Positions 1 through 9,184 of a stretch of 64,000 nucleotides of DNA are shown here, piece after piece (the stretch's first letter is position 1; the number at the start of each line of letters is the position of its first letter). The notes under the pieces were generated by a model. That model searched no databases. It had not been told where the DNA came from and saw nothing but the letters and a program-made list of their open reading frames with translations. The position numbers were made by a program, and so were the translations under genes. The DNA is from Ascaphus truei (taxonomy: Eukaryota; Chordata; Amphibia; Anura; Ascaphidae): NCBI GenBank assembly GCA_036426205.1, contig CM071570.1, positions 52,436,984-52,500,983 on the forward strand, given 5' to 3'.

Positions 1-100
1 AGTATAACTGATCCACTAATTGAGCCAGCTGTGCTTAAGTAGGGATATCCTGAAAACCTGGCCTGTTTACGGCCCTCGAGGACTGGAGTTGTGCAGGCCT
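1..100. mobile_element. hAT-like palindromic MITE, right half
   Basis: The block carries the motif order of the complete copy at 25047-25219: a 'gagccagctgtgcttaag' stretch, 'ggatatcctgaaaacctg', then 'gaggactggagttg'. It is the right half of a palindromic, non-coding DNA transposon and is cut off by the window edge. Family assignment rests on the TIR and 8-bp TSD of the complete copy. Confidence 0.6.
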
Positions 101-130
101 GATTTAGGTAATACAGGATAGACAGATAAG

Positions 131-1790
131 TGTGATACTATGTGAAACTTCTGCAAAACACTGCCACCCACAAATATTACAGAGCAGCAATCCAGACCAT
201 TTTCACTGTTTATTTTATGTTTGTCTTAGAGAGTTTGACTGGGGGGTCCTCTGGAGCTCAATCGTGCTATTTTCAGCTGCAGGAATAGCCCAGTTTCTGA
301 GATACTTACAGCTTTGTCAGTGTACTTGCTGAAAATTCATAGATGGCCACCAGTATTGTCCAATAGAATGCTGCAATGTAATCTCCCCAATGATGTTTCA
401 GCCTCCTAATGACTTGCCAGACCAACAGAATTTGGTGGCCATTTTAATTTCCGGAACAGCAGCTAAAACAAGAAAAACGGTTCAAATTCTTGAAAAAAAA
501 ACCTTAAACAACGTACGAGTAGGCAAGATTACTGCTTTAGGATAACGTGTGACCCCAAATTTTGCAAAATTAATGGCAATGTTGATAAATGTTGGTAGAA
601 AATGGCTAGTTTACATTTACATAACAAGTCAAGAAATATCCTTTTTTTTTACCGGCTCAATTAGGGTCTAATTTGGGCTGTTTTTACCAGAAAAGCCCCA
701 TTGGCACATATAGAATCAGCCGCTTAGTCTCGTTCAAATGTTTCTTCAATTTGAACAAATCGTGGAAACTTGAAAAGTACTGTAACATAGTGAAATGCCC
801 ATAATTATTATCATCATCATCATTTAATGATATTGTTCCATAGCGTAGAACAATGGGGGCTGAAGACATTAACAAAAATAACAGACAGAAGGTTTGGTTT
901 AGGAGCTTACACTCTAACTGTTTGTTTCATATTAATTGCTACACCTTTTCAGTCTCATACATACTGTGACATTTTATTGTTCCGTCTTCTGCAGAAAAAA
1001 AGATGGATGATAAAGACATGGTCATTGTTTTGCTTACCCTACTTCCATTTAGTTTAAAAACAATTCAACCTCGATGGCTGTCCACTAAATAACATCAGAC
1101 GTTTTATTTATTTTTTTCACTCCGTGTAACATTAATCATGACCATCATTATATGACATCTCGGAGAAGCAGAAATTATCTACAAGAGTGAGTCAAGTTCG
1201 TGAAGCTGAACACTGCAGCAAAGCAAAAAAAAGAAAGAATTTCCCTGCCTCTGCCAAGTCAGTGCTGCAATGAATCGATTCTGCCACACAGCAGTGATTT
1301 GTTAAAGTCTCCTCTCTGTAGGTTACCGTTTCATTGCAGTACAGCTCAGCTTCTATTTCTAGCACAACATTTATGGGCTGTATATTCTGCAGCAGCAACA
1401 AACATTTACGTTTTAATTAATATGCTTTATGAGCGTTGCAAGTGCAATAACACAGGTACAAATCCCAAAAATAAAAACTGGCCATTGTATGTATATTTTA
1501 ATAAGGGTAATCCGACTAAATGTTTACGTGCTACAGTATGTGCCTCTGTATTGCTCGGAGCGGTGTCTGCTTGTTAATGTGTAATCTATGTGAGAATGGA
1601 ACTTTGGCACACAGTACCTTTAACTAATATGAATAGCAGCTGTATAAAATGACATTTTACATAGGTTATGCAATGAAAATGATTAAAGTACCCTATTGCA
1701 TCAAAATCATTTAACGCCTTCAATGTCTGAGGAGCTCACTATACAGTACATTGTACAGTAATGCTTTGAGGTCCCCAGTGCCAGAGCATG
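131..1790. other. AT-rich stretch with no supported gene
   Basis: Only short ORFs occur here and none resembles a known family. The block at 1200-1577 is open for 125 codons on the plus strand, but it overlaps an equally open minus frame and has no recognisable domain. I see no clear repeat boundaries. Confidence 0.4.
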
Positions 1791-1936
1791 GGTGGCCAAC
1801 TCCAGTGCTCAAGAGCCAGCAGGTCAGGTTTTCAGGATATTCATGCTCCAGCACAGGTGGTTCAGTCATTGACTGAGCCACTGATTGAGCCACCTGTGCT
1901 GAAGCAAGAATATCGTGAAAACCTTACCTGTTGGTG
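1791..1936. mobile_element. hAT-like palindromic MITE, truncated
   Basis: The left arm begins 'gggtggccaactccag' and continues to 'gcacaggtggttcagtc'. The right arm runs from 'ctgattgagccacctg' back to 'ttacctgttggtg'. It matches 25047-25219. The right terminus is replaced by a CR1 fragment, so it has been truncated or invaded. Confidence 0.65.
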
Positions 1937-1944
1937 AAAGGTTT

Positions 1945-2094
1945 TCATATGGGACTTTGATACAGTTCCACACAAGAGGTTAGTGTACAAAATAAAGCAA
2001 ATTGGACTTGGTAAAAATATTTGCACCTGGATTGAAAACTGGTTGAAGGACAGACAACAGAGAATTGTCATAAATTGAACTTTTCGGTTGGGCT
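1945..2094 (+). pseudogene. CR1-type LINE reverse transcriptase fragment
   Basis: Conceptual translation gives the region after the catalytic DFxKAFDTVPHKR block, reading TVPHKRLVYKIKQIGL then [12 protein letters not shown]. This belongs to the finger/palm part of the CR1-clade reverse transcriptase. The same protein segment appears at 19985-20130, so the two are copies of one LINE family. Only about 50 codons survive. It lies between a hAT MITE and a Harbinger MITE and cannot be functional. Confidence 0.75.
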
Positions 2095-2097
2095 TAA

Positions 2098-2439
2098 GGC
2101 TGCGTCCATGGTGAATTGTGCCAGGCGGAGGAGCTGAGGGAAAGTGGCTGCTTTCCCTGGCCTTAGACCGCGCGCCGTCCGGGGGCGTGTCGGGGGGGGA
2201 GGCCTGTGACGTCACGGAGCTGATTCGCCCTCATTGGGCGAACCGCTCACGTGACCGGCCCTGCGCTCCCTTGAGCGCTCGAATTTAAAAAATTTCTAAG
2301 GCTTACGCTTCCGCACGTTTCCGGAAGCATAAGCGAGCCCCTGCTAAAGCCGCTCTCATTTCGGCTGCAGGGGCTCAGTGCCAAGCAGCAGCGCGCCTCA
2401 GCACGGCTTAGCGCATAAGCGCTGACCATGCCCGAGGCC
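2098..2439. mobile_element. PIF/Harbinger-like MITE with TAA target duplication
   Basis: A GC-rich 342-bp block has imperfect terminal inverted repeats (GGCTGCGTCCATGG on the left, GGCCTCGGGCATGG on the inverted right). TAA flanks it on both sides (2095-2097 and 2440-2442). A 3-bp TWA duplication with GG-starting TIRs is typical of PIF/Harbinger. The same family recurs at 59163-59490 in the opposite orientation and at 41249-41818. It carries a perfect TGACGTCA site at 2207-2214. No transposase is encoded. Confidence 0.75.
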
Positions 2440-2714
2440 TAAGTTGTGAGCGAAGTACCTATGTGCCTATGTAACTATGCAACTATAAGCAGTTTGCTGA
2501 TGGTGAATCTTAGGAGATAATTGCTGGGTACAGAGAGTGTTTAGGTACCTTTTAATAAGATGATTAATCAGGTTTTACAGGAATTATAAGATACTGATAC
2601 TCTTTAACAATTGATTAAACCAGTATTATTGTGATTAGTGAGCAGTTCCTTACTTATTCTTTAGCTTTATAATTGCTCACTGTTATATTCTCTGTTGGTT
2701 TATGTGTCTAATGA

Positions 2715-2900
2715 TTGTATTGTATGTCTTTATTTATATAGCGCCATAAATGTACATAGCGCTTCACAGTAGTAATACATGTTGTAATCATATAAATAAC
2801 AAATAATATAAATAACAGGTCATGGGAATAAGTGCTTCAGACATAAAAGTAACATTAAGGAAGAGGAGTCCCTACTCCGAGGAGCTTACGATCTAATTGT
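2715..2900 (-). mobile_element. L2-type LINE 3' tail
   Basis: On the minus strand this reads TAAGCTCCTCGGAG, then a stretch ending in the ATAAATAAAGACATACAATA-type tail. It is the same 3' end as the long L2 copy at 4478-6107. It is severely 5'-truncated, as is usual for LINE insertions. No coding sequence remains. Confidence 0.8.
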
Positions 2901-2911
2901 TATCACATTTG

Positions 2912-2985
2912 TTTGATTGGTTATACATTTTCTTGATTGGTTATACCTGTACCATGACGTCATGACGAACTATAAAAGGGAGTTA
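2912..2985 (+). promoter_or_regulatory. compact pol II-like promoter: two CCAAT boxes, CRE, TATA
   Basis: Two direct copies of TTGATTGGTTATAC carry inverted CCAAT boxes (ATTGG at 2916-2920 and 2936-2940). A perfect CRE, TGACGTCA, lies at 2955-2962 and TATAAAAGG at 2971-2979. The order and spacing suit an RNA polymerase II core promoter that would start transcription near 3000. A hammerhead-like core begins about 30 bp after the TATA box, so this is probably the promoter of a short retroelement rather than of a host gene. Promoter activity is inferred. Confidence 0.5.
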
Positions 2986-3007
2986 ATTAAATTGCGGAAA
3001 ATTACCC

Positions 3008-3072
3008 CTGATGAAGCTCTTTCTTTTCTTTTTTTTTGTTTCAAACAGATGAAGCTCTTTCAAGAGTGAAAC
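3008..3072 (+). ncRNA. hammerhead-ribozyme-like core, interrupted
   Basis: A perfect CTGATGA box at 3008-3014 is followed by a helix-II-like stem (GCTCTT with AAGAGT, six pairs including one G-T) and GAAAC at 3068-3072. The core is split because the 13-mer GATGAAGCTCTTT is duplicated around a 25-bp pyrimidine-rich insert. The expected cleavage-site triplet after GAAAC is not clear in this copy. It is probably a decayed ribozyme of a PLE-like retroelement. Confidence 0.5.
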
Positions 3073-3669
3073 ACATGACGTTGGACATCTGATTAAATTG
3101 AACCCAATTACAGCTGAGAAACTCTACTGGGAGCAACTTCTATTACAGACATTTGGACAGACTCCTATTTCCACTCTACCCAATCATCAACTGTAATGTC
3201 ATCAACCCGCAGCGAGACTTCAGACGTCAGATGCCAGCCAATTGGGCGGAGAAACAGAGCTCCATCAGTGATCCAGTTTTCCTCTTCAGTAACTCATTGT
3301 AGTCTACAGCTCCTGTTCTTTTGCTTTTTTGTAAGTGCATTATATTTTGTTTACATTTGATACAATCTACCTTCTCTTTATCCACATATTTGCTGATCTC
3401 CCATTTGATGCGCCTGGATACAGCTAGTGACTAGAGATTAGTCTCTGAATGCCGGTTAACACCTTGTAACATATGAGTGGGATACCTCTTGTCTCTGCAT
3501 TTATTACTGCATTTTCCCTTTATCTTGCAGATGGGGTAGTCAGGCGATCTATGATTAGGGCAGGCTATAAACAGAAAAGTAGTCGATTGAGCCAAATGTC
3601 AGGGCATGGAGCAAGCAGCAGAGTAATAGGACCAGCCAGAATAGATACCAGGTTTTCACAAGATCCAAG

Positions 3670-4247
3670 TAGGTAGAAGAGAGAAGGAGCACAGCTCACA
3701 GCATCCAAAATGCAAAAATAAGGGCAACTCTAGACATGGGAAAAAAAATATTAACCTTTAATAGGTTGATTACCTTGAGAAAGTCCTGCGGGATGAAACG
3801 CGTTGGTGCGTGATCCTATACCATTGCCAAGCTGATTATTAAAGGTTAATATTTTTTTTCCCATGTCTGGAGTTGCCCTTATTTTTACATTTTGGATGCT
3901 GTGAGCTGTGCTCCTTCTCTCTTCTACCTACCTGGATTCTTCTTCTAAGGACTGCACGCCGAGGGATCCACTCATCGGGAACACAACTAGTCAGGTAAAG
4001 GGCATTAGCCCCTCTGTCGTTACCTTTCTATTGCTGGACTGTTTCATGCCATACCCCAGTGGTGAATTAATGTATATTGGAGGCCATATATTGGGGTAGC
4101 TGTGTGGGCACCACCAGGTCCCTATTCTCACCCTGGGAAGTTCATTCCTGTCATCATGTTATTGTTCCTGGATTCTGGATTCATTCAATGAGACTTATGT
4201 TTTGGTGAGCTTACTGTGGTGATGCACCAATATACCACATTACCCAT
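3670..4247 (+). mobile_element. hairpin-headed insertion bounded by 15-bp direct repeats
   Basis: The 15-mer TTCACAAGATCCAAG occurs at 3655-3669 and 4248-4262 and bounds a 578-bp segment. The first 260 bp form a long inverted repeat (arms about 3670-3764 and 3837-3931) whose loop holds a hammerhead-like core. The remainder is non-coding. Target duplications of this length are usual for target-primed retroelements, and a 5' end copied in inverted orientation is common in PLE and LINE insertions. Identity as a PLE derivative is inferred. Confidence 0.5.
3773..3803 (+). ncRNA. hammerhead-like core in hairpin loop
   Basis: A degenerate first box (CTTGAGAA) is followed by a short stem (AGTCC/GGGAT with one mismatch) and GAAACGCGTT. 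In a minimal hammerhead, A-C-GC-G-T would make a two-base-pair helix III closed by GC, with T at the cleavage position. CC before and GG after the core could start helix I. It is probably inactive because of the altered first box. Confidence 0.45.
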
Positions 4248-4477
4248 TTCACAAGATCCAAGCAGCAAGTCTTGGAGCTTCCAAGCAGCAGTGAAGCAGA
4301 GAACCTGCCTCCAGGGTAGCAAGCTTGTTGTGAAGCACTGGAGGACAGACAAATGAGATAAATGCCGCACACCTCAAAATATGAACAAAAAGTGATACAA
4401 TTACCGGTGCTCCAGTGCTTGAACGAAAGCCTGTAATCAGTCCTGGGTAAATGATAAAAGGAACACAGGGCACAACG

Positions 4478-6107
4478 GAGCAAGCTTGACCCTACCTGTC
4501 TTTCTAACTATCGACCTGTCTCCCTCCTGCCTTTTGCCTCTAAACTCCTTGAACGTCTTGTATTCTCTCGCTTGCTCCATTTTCTCAACACCTATTCTCT
4601 CCTAGACCCTCTACAATCTGGCTTCCACACTGCTCACTCCACGGAAACAGCCCTCACTAAAATAACTGACGACCTCCATCCTGCCAAAGACAGAGGTCAT
4701 TACACACTGCTCATATTACTCGACCTCTCTGCAGCATTTGACACCGTGGACCACCCTCTTCTCCTTCACATTCTCCATACTCTTGGCATTCGGAACAAAG
4801 CTCTATCCTGTATCTCATCCTACCTCTCCCATCGTACTTTCAGTGTCTCTTCTGCTAACACATCCTCCTCCTCTATTGATCTCTCTGTGGGGGTACCCCA
4901 GGGCTCTGTCCTGGGACTTCTTCTCTTTTCTCTGTATACACTCTCTCTAGGTGACCTAATAACATCTTTTGGGTTTAATTATCACCTCTATGCTGACGAC
5001 ACACAAATATATTTCTCAACACCCGACCTTACACCTGCTGTACAAACCAAAGTTTCTGAATGTCTCTCTGCTATATCTTCCTGGATGGCCCTCCGCCGCC
5101 TTAAACTCAACATGGCTAAAACAGAGCTCCTCATACTTCCTCCCAAACATGGCCCCACTACCTCCTTCAACATTACTGTTGGAACTACCATCATTCACCC
5201 AGTAGCCCAAGCACGCTGCCTTGGGGTCACACTCGTTTCCTCTCTCACATTCGCCCCTCACATTCAAAACATTTCTAAAACCTGTCGCTTTTTCCTCCGC
5301 AATATAACTAAGATACGCCCTTTCCTCTGTTGCTAGACTGCTAAAACTCTGACTCAGGCCCTCATTCTCTCCCGTCTTGATTACTGTAACCTCCTGCTGT
5401 CCAGCCTTCCTGCCTCTCACCTGTCTCCCCTACAATCTATCCTAAACGCTGCTGAAAGAATCACTCTACTCTTTCCAAGATCTGTCTCAGCATCTCCCCT
5501 CATGAAATCCCTCTCCTGGCTTCCGATCAAATCCCGCATCTCACACTCCATTCTTCTCCTCACTTTTAAAGCTTTACACTCTTCTGCCCCTCCTTACATC
5601 TCAGCCCTAATTTCTCGTTATGCACCATCCAGACTCTTGCGTTCTTCTCAAGGATGTCTTCTTTCTACCCCCTTTGTATCTAAAGCCCTCTCCCGCCTTA
5701 AACCTTTTTCACTGACTGCCCCACACCTCTGGAATGCCCTTTCCCTCAGTACCCGACTAGCACCCTCTCTATCCACCTTTAAGGCCCACCTTAAGACACA
5801 CTTGCTTAAAGAAGCATATGAATAGCACTGTGGCTATTCTGAACACATGATACATAAAGCTTGGCCCCCTGCAGACGCACTTACCAGAACTCCCTCCTAC
5901 TGTCTCTGTATGTTCTCCCTACCTACCGAATAGACTGTAAGCTCCTCGGAGCAGGGACTCCTCTTCCTTAATGTCTAAAGCACTTATTCCCATGATCTGT
6001 TATTTATATTATCTGTTTTTTATTTGATTACCACATGTATTACTGCTGTGAAGCGCTATGTACATTAATGGCGCTATATAAATAAAGACATACAATACAA
6101 TACAATA
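4478..6107 (+). mobile_element. L2-clade LINE, 5'-truncated, young-looking
   Basis: The insertion starts inside the reverse transcriptase ([11 protein letters not shown] block) and ends in a 3' UTR with TGTAAGCTCCTCGGAG and a tail of ACAAT repeats. It landed in a foldback element, deleting roughly ten target bases, and shows no clean duplication. The endonuclease is missing through 5' truncation. Other copies of its 3' end lie at 2715-2900, 11968-12500 (a diverged subfamily), 38810-38846 and 61140-61850. Confidence 0.85.
4479..5825 (+). pseudogene. L2 reverse transcriptase C-terminal two thirds, one stop
   Basis: One frame stays open from 4479 to 5825 except for a TAG at 5334-5336. Visible motifs in order are [32 protein letters not shown] (catalytic aspartate, motif A), GVPQGSVLG (motif B), [11 protein letters not shown] (catalytic YADD) and the C-terminal RLDYCNLLLSSLP and PHLWNALSLS blocks of the L2/CR1 group. 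The protein would prime reverse transcription at nicked target DNA. The endonuclease domain is absent and the stop cuts off the C-terminal domain, so the copy is dead but little decayed. Confidence 0.85.
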
Positions 6108-6130
6108 TCCAAACTCATTTATTGAGCCAA

Positions 6131-6160
6131 CACAACGTTTCGACCATAGTGGTCTTTATA
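6131..6160 (-). ncRNA. hammerhead-like 3' half in left foldback arm
   Basis: On the minus strand the stem GACCA/CTA/TGGTC (five perfect pairs) precedes GAAACGTTGTG. The first conserved box is lost upstream. It mirrors the module at 6714-6746. The base at the cleavage position would be G, which hammerheads do not tolerate, so activity is unlikely. Confidence 0.35.
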
Positions 6161-6713
6161 TTTTGCAATCTGACCATATACTGTAGTGTGGTGCTGATTT
6201 ACCCCTCTTTTCTTTTTTCCTTTCCAATATACATTGTGAATATATGATGATGAAGATACCCCCACTGGCTGCTAGAAGAAGTGGACACACCGAGGGACCA
6301 AAACAGTAGAAGCTAGAAAATGTGATTACCTCCTTTGAGCCGGATAACCACTAATGGAACAAGAAACGCATGCACAGTGACTGATACGCAATCCGCGTTT
6401 CATGCGTTCCACAGAGAGGCAGGAAGAAAGAAATCGGCAAGAGGATGGACTGCGCATGCGCAAATTCTGAAACGCAGGGCGCTATGATTGCGTTCCACCG
6501 AAGTGGACCCAGACGGATGACGTCATCAGATATGGACGCTGCCGCAGGACCCGGATGAGGGGAGAATGTGGATGAGGCCACGAGACACAGGAGTGTCTAA
6601 ACACCGGACAAAGATTACTTTGTTAAAGATACGGGCAGGACATTGGAGGGAAGGACATTTTCAGCACTGATTTAAATGTTGTTTGAAGGGATTATGTTTA
6701 TGCCACTATGTCA

Positions 6714-6746
6714 CTTGATAAAGACCACTATGGTTGAAACGTTGTG
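6714..6746 (+). ncRNA. hammerhead-like module in right foldback arm
   Basis: The segment reads CTTGATAA, then a five-pair stem (GACCA/TGGTT, one G-T), then GAAACGTTGTG. AATAAAT follows at 6754-6760. It shares the layout of the other modules here but deviates at the first box and the cleavage position. A third relative lies at 38305-38341. Confidence 0.4.
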
Positions 6747-7464
6747 TTGGCTCAATAAATGAGTTTGGATATTCTAAATTCGTTGTGCCCTATGTTCCTT
6801 TTATCATCTCAAGCACTGGAGGACGACAGGCTCCTTTTTACAGGCCGTGGGAAGTCAGGTGTGTAGCCAGTATAGCTGTCTACCATGGGCTTGTTCAGAA
6901 TAATGCACACTCCCTGCGTGCGGGTCCTTGCACACGCTCCACAATTCACCCAGCTTCTTGAAAAAAATATCTGAAGATTACTTGGGTTTCACCTGGAATT
7001 TCGCTCAGATACAAAAGCTTGTTTGAAATCTCTGAACGAAATTTGAAGTTCATACATTTTGAACTTTGGACCCGTGAACATGCCCATTCTCAATAAATGT
7101 GTACAGCCTTCAAAAAAGTAGTTTCAGGTTAAGCAACTTTAATGCTTATAGCCAGAAACCAGACTGCAGAAATGAATCAGTACATATTAATAGGCAAGGA
7201 GGATCATTGTTGCAATCAGTTTACTTTCTTATCTGTGCAACTTTGTGAGTCCATGCACGGTTTTCTGTGCAAGTGACTTTACAGAAAATCCATACATTGC
7301 TGCATACATCTTTAATTATTCTTCCATTGTTTAGCTTCAAGAAAACTGTTCCTGAAAGCTTAGAATACACATGAATATTCTTTCTGCATAGAAACATGTT
7401 ACCCTTGAAATATTGTATTTATCTTTATAACGAACACTACTGCATGAACTAATATTATAGTCAC

Positions 7465-8014
7465 TGTAACAGGGGACTTATCCCTGTTCAGTAATGTGCC
7501 TTTAATCTAGCAGTGTGGTAGTTAATTACTAAACACCACCTGCCTGATTAGATTGCTTACAAAAGCCTGCCTTTGAGACAGGAAGTGACTCCTTAGCTCC
7601 GACTGAGAGCTGACCTTTGGAGACAGCACATGTCTTGACTCTGCACTCAAGCTGATTGCAAGACACCAACAGACTTCTAACCTGGATGCTGATATTTTCT
7701 GTGTCACGCACGGGTGCGGTTCCGGAGAGCAGAGAAGCTTACTCTACAGAAGCTAACAGATAAGACTTCATTATAAGAGACTGCTTATATCTGCTTATTT
7801 TCATGCTATCTGTTTGGGGTTGGAGAGAATGCTTAACTAATGGAGATGTGAACTAATTGCATAGGATTTCACTAGAATATCCCAATGAATGGAAGCTTGT
7901 TCCCCCCCCCCCTGTGTTTGGATAATTTCCTGATGAAAAGGAACAGGCACAATAAAAGCCTATTATAATTTCACTATAAACGCCTAATTGTTACCTCTGT
8001 GAACGTCGTCTACA
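7465..8014 (+). repeat. 5' LTR
   Basis: This 550-bp direct repeat begins TGTAACAGGG and ends GTCTACA. Its partner is at 11355-11897. The 5-bp target duplication GTCAC lies directly outside both (7460-7464 and 11898-11902). A poly-C run sits near 7903. Differences from the 3' LTR include many one- or two-base indels. AATAAA-like sequence at about 7951 could serve in polyadenylation. Confidence 0.93.
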
Positions 8015-9184
8015 TTTGTGGTCCGAAGTGTGGGACAAGAGGTTGTCTTTGAAATTAAAAAGGACGAGATTTTTATGTGAATTTTTTTGTTATGCTTTAT
8101 CCTACAAACAGTCTGAGAAACAAACAAAAAAAAAAAAAACCTCATGCAGCCACATCAGAGTTAAGGGACACACCACTGAAACTTACACTGCATTGAAACT
8201 TACAAACCCAGATGACTTTTTGCCCCAATCCCAAGAGAGAGAGACTGCTGAAGCCCTAAAACTTTATTTGCCTATCACAAGCGTAATATGGTCATTGAAA
8301 TAGGGGTTTTGCCTTCCAGCCTAGTCGGGGCGAAAGGGAGTCAGCCCTTAAAAGGGATAGATGTTTGTTGTTTTCAAAGTTCGCTGAGCAGTGAATACAG
8401 ATGGTGACCCACGATGGTACTGATTTTGCAAATAAGGTTGCCACACACCGCATAGGGCTACCAGCACAGCTAGTGCTGTGAATGGAGTATATGCAGAAAA
8501 GTGTGGAAATTGATACAAGACGTTGCTGACAGGGTATTTTAGCAAACAAAGCTGAGTGTAAAATTGCCCTATAAAGGAAAGGTTTTTCAAGCCAATGTGC
8601 TGATGTTGAGTCCACTGCAAGAATGTTTTTTTTCGCAAGTAAAAAAGTATGCCTATATCTTGTGGGAGCAAACGACACCCAAAGTGTGAATTGTGAATGC
8701 CATAATACCCAGATGAACTGAAAATTACTGAACTCAGGCAGAAAACCAAATTCTGTTGCTGGAAGCGGAGGGATTGCACCTAGCAAGTAAATGGTGTATA
8801 GCAATAGACTTTTTTAACCTAGCAACTGAACATCTGTATACCTGATAAAGAAAACTGCATGCACAGTACTGCTGATATTGAAAAAAAAAATTACCCAGAA
8901 AGAAAAGTCTACAGAGATGCCTGTGAGAGCTACGACCTCTACAAGCAAATATGCCCATCGTAGGACTACCACAATTGGGGGTTCTAGCAAATACAGTGGC
9001 AACAGCTGCAATAGCGCCTCCTGAGGTCAGGAAGAAAATTACACCTGATAGCCAAAATGGGGACAGATGCAGCGTTCCTGAATGAACCCTACCCACAGCG
9101 GAAGAAAGTGGCCCTTCCAGTCCAATAAAGAGGAAGACATCTCTTACGGGAACCCGACCGAGTCACCCCACAAACACCCCAAAT

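Larger units (their letters stand above)
4400..6835. mobile_element. foldback element split by an L2 insertion
   Basis: The right end (about 6714-6821) is the reverse complement of two left-hand pieces, 4410-4477 and 6108-6160, which flank the L2 at 4478-6107. Before that insertion the element therefore had inverted arms of about 110 bp around a roughly 550-bp centre (6161-6713). Each arm carries the same GAAACGTTGTG module followed by AATAAAT. The left arm has an extra 28 bp (4423-4450) absent on the right. The centre includes a TGACGTCA at 6518-6525 and no ORF of note. Confidence 0.6.
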
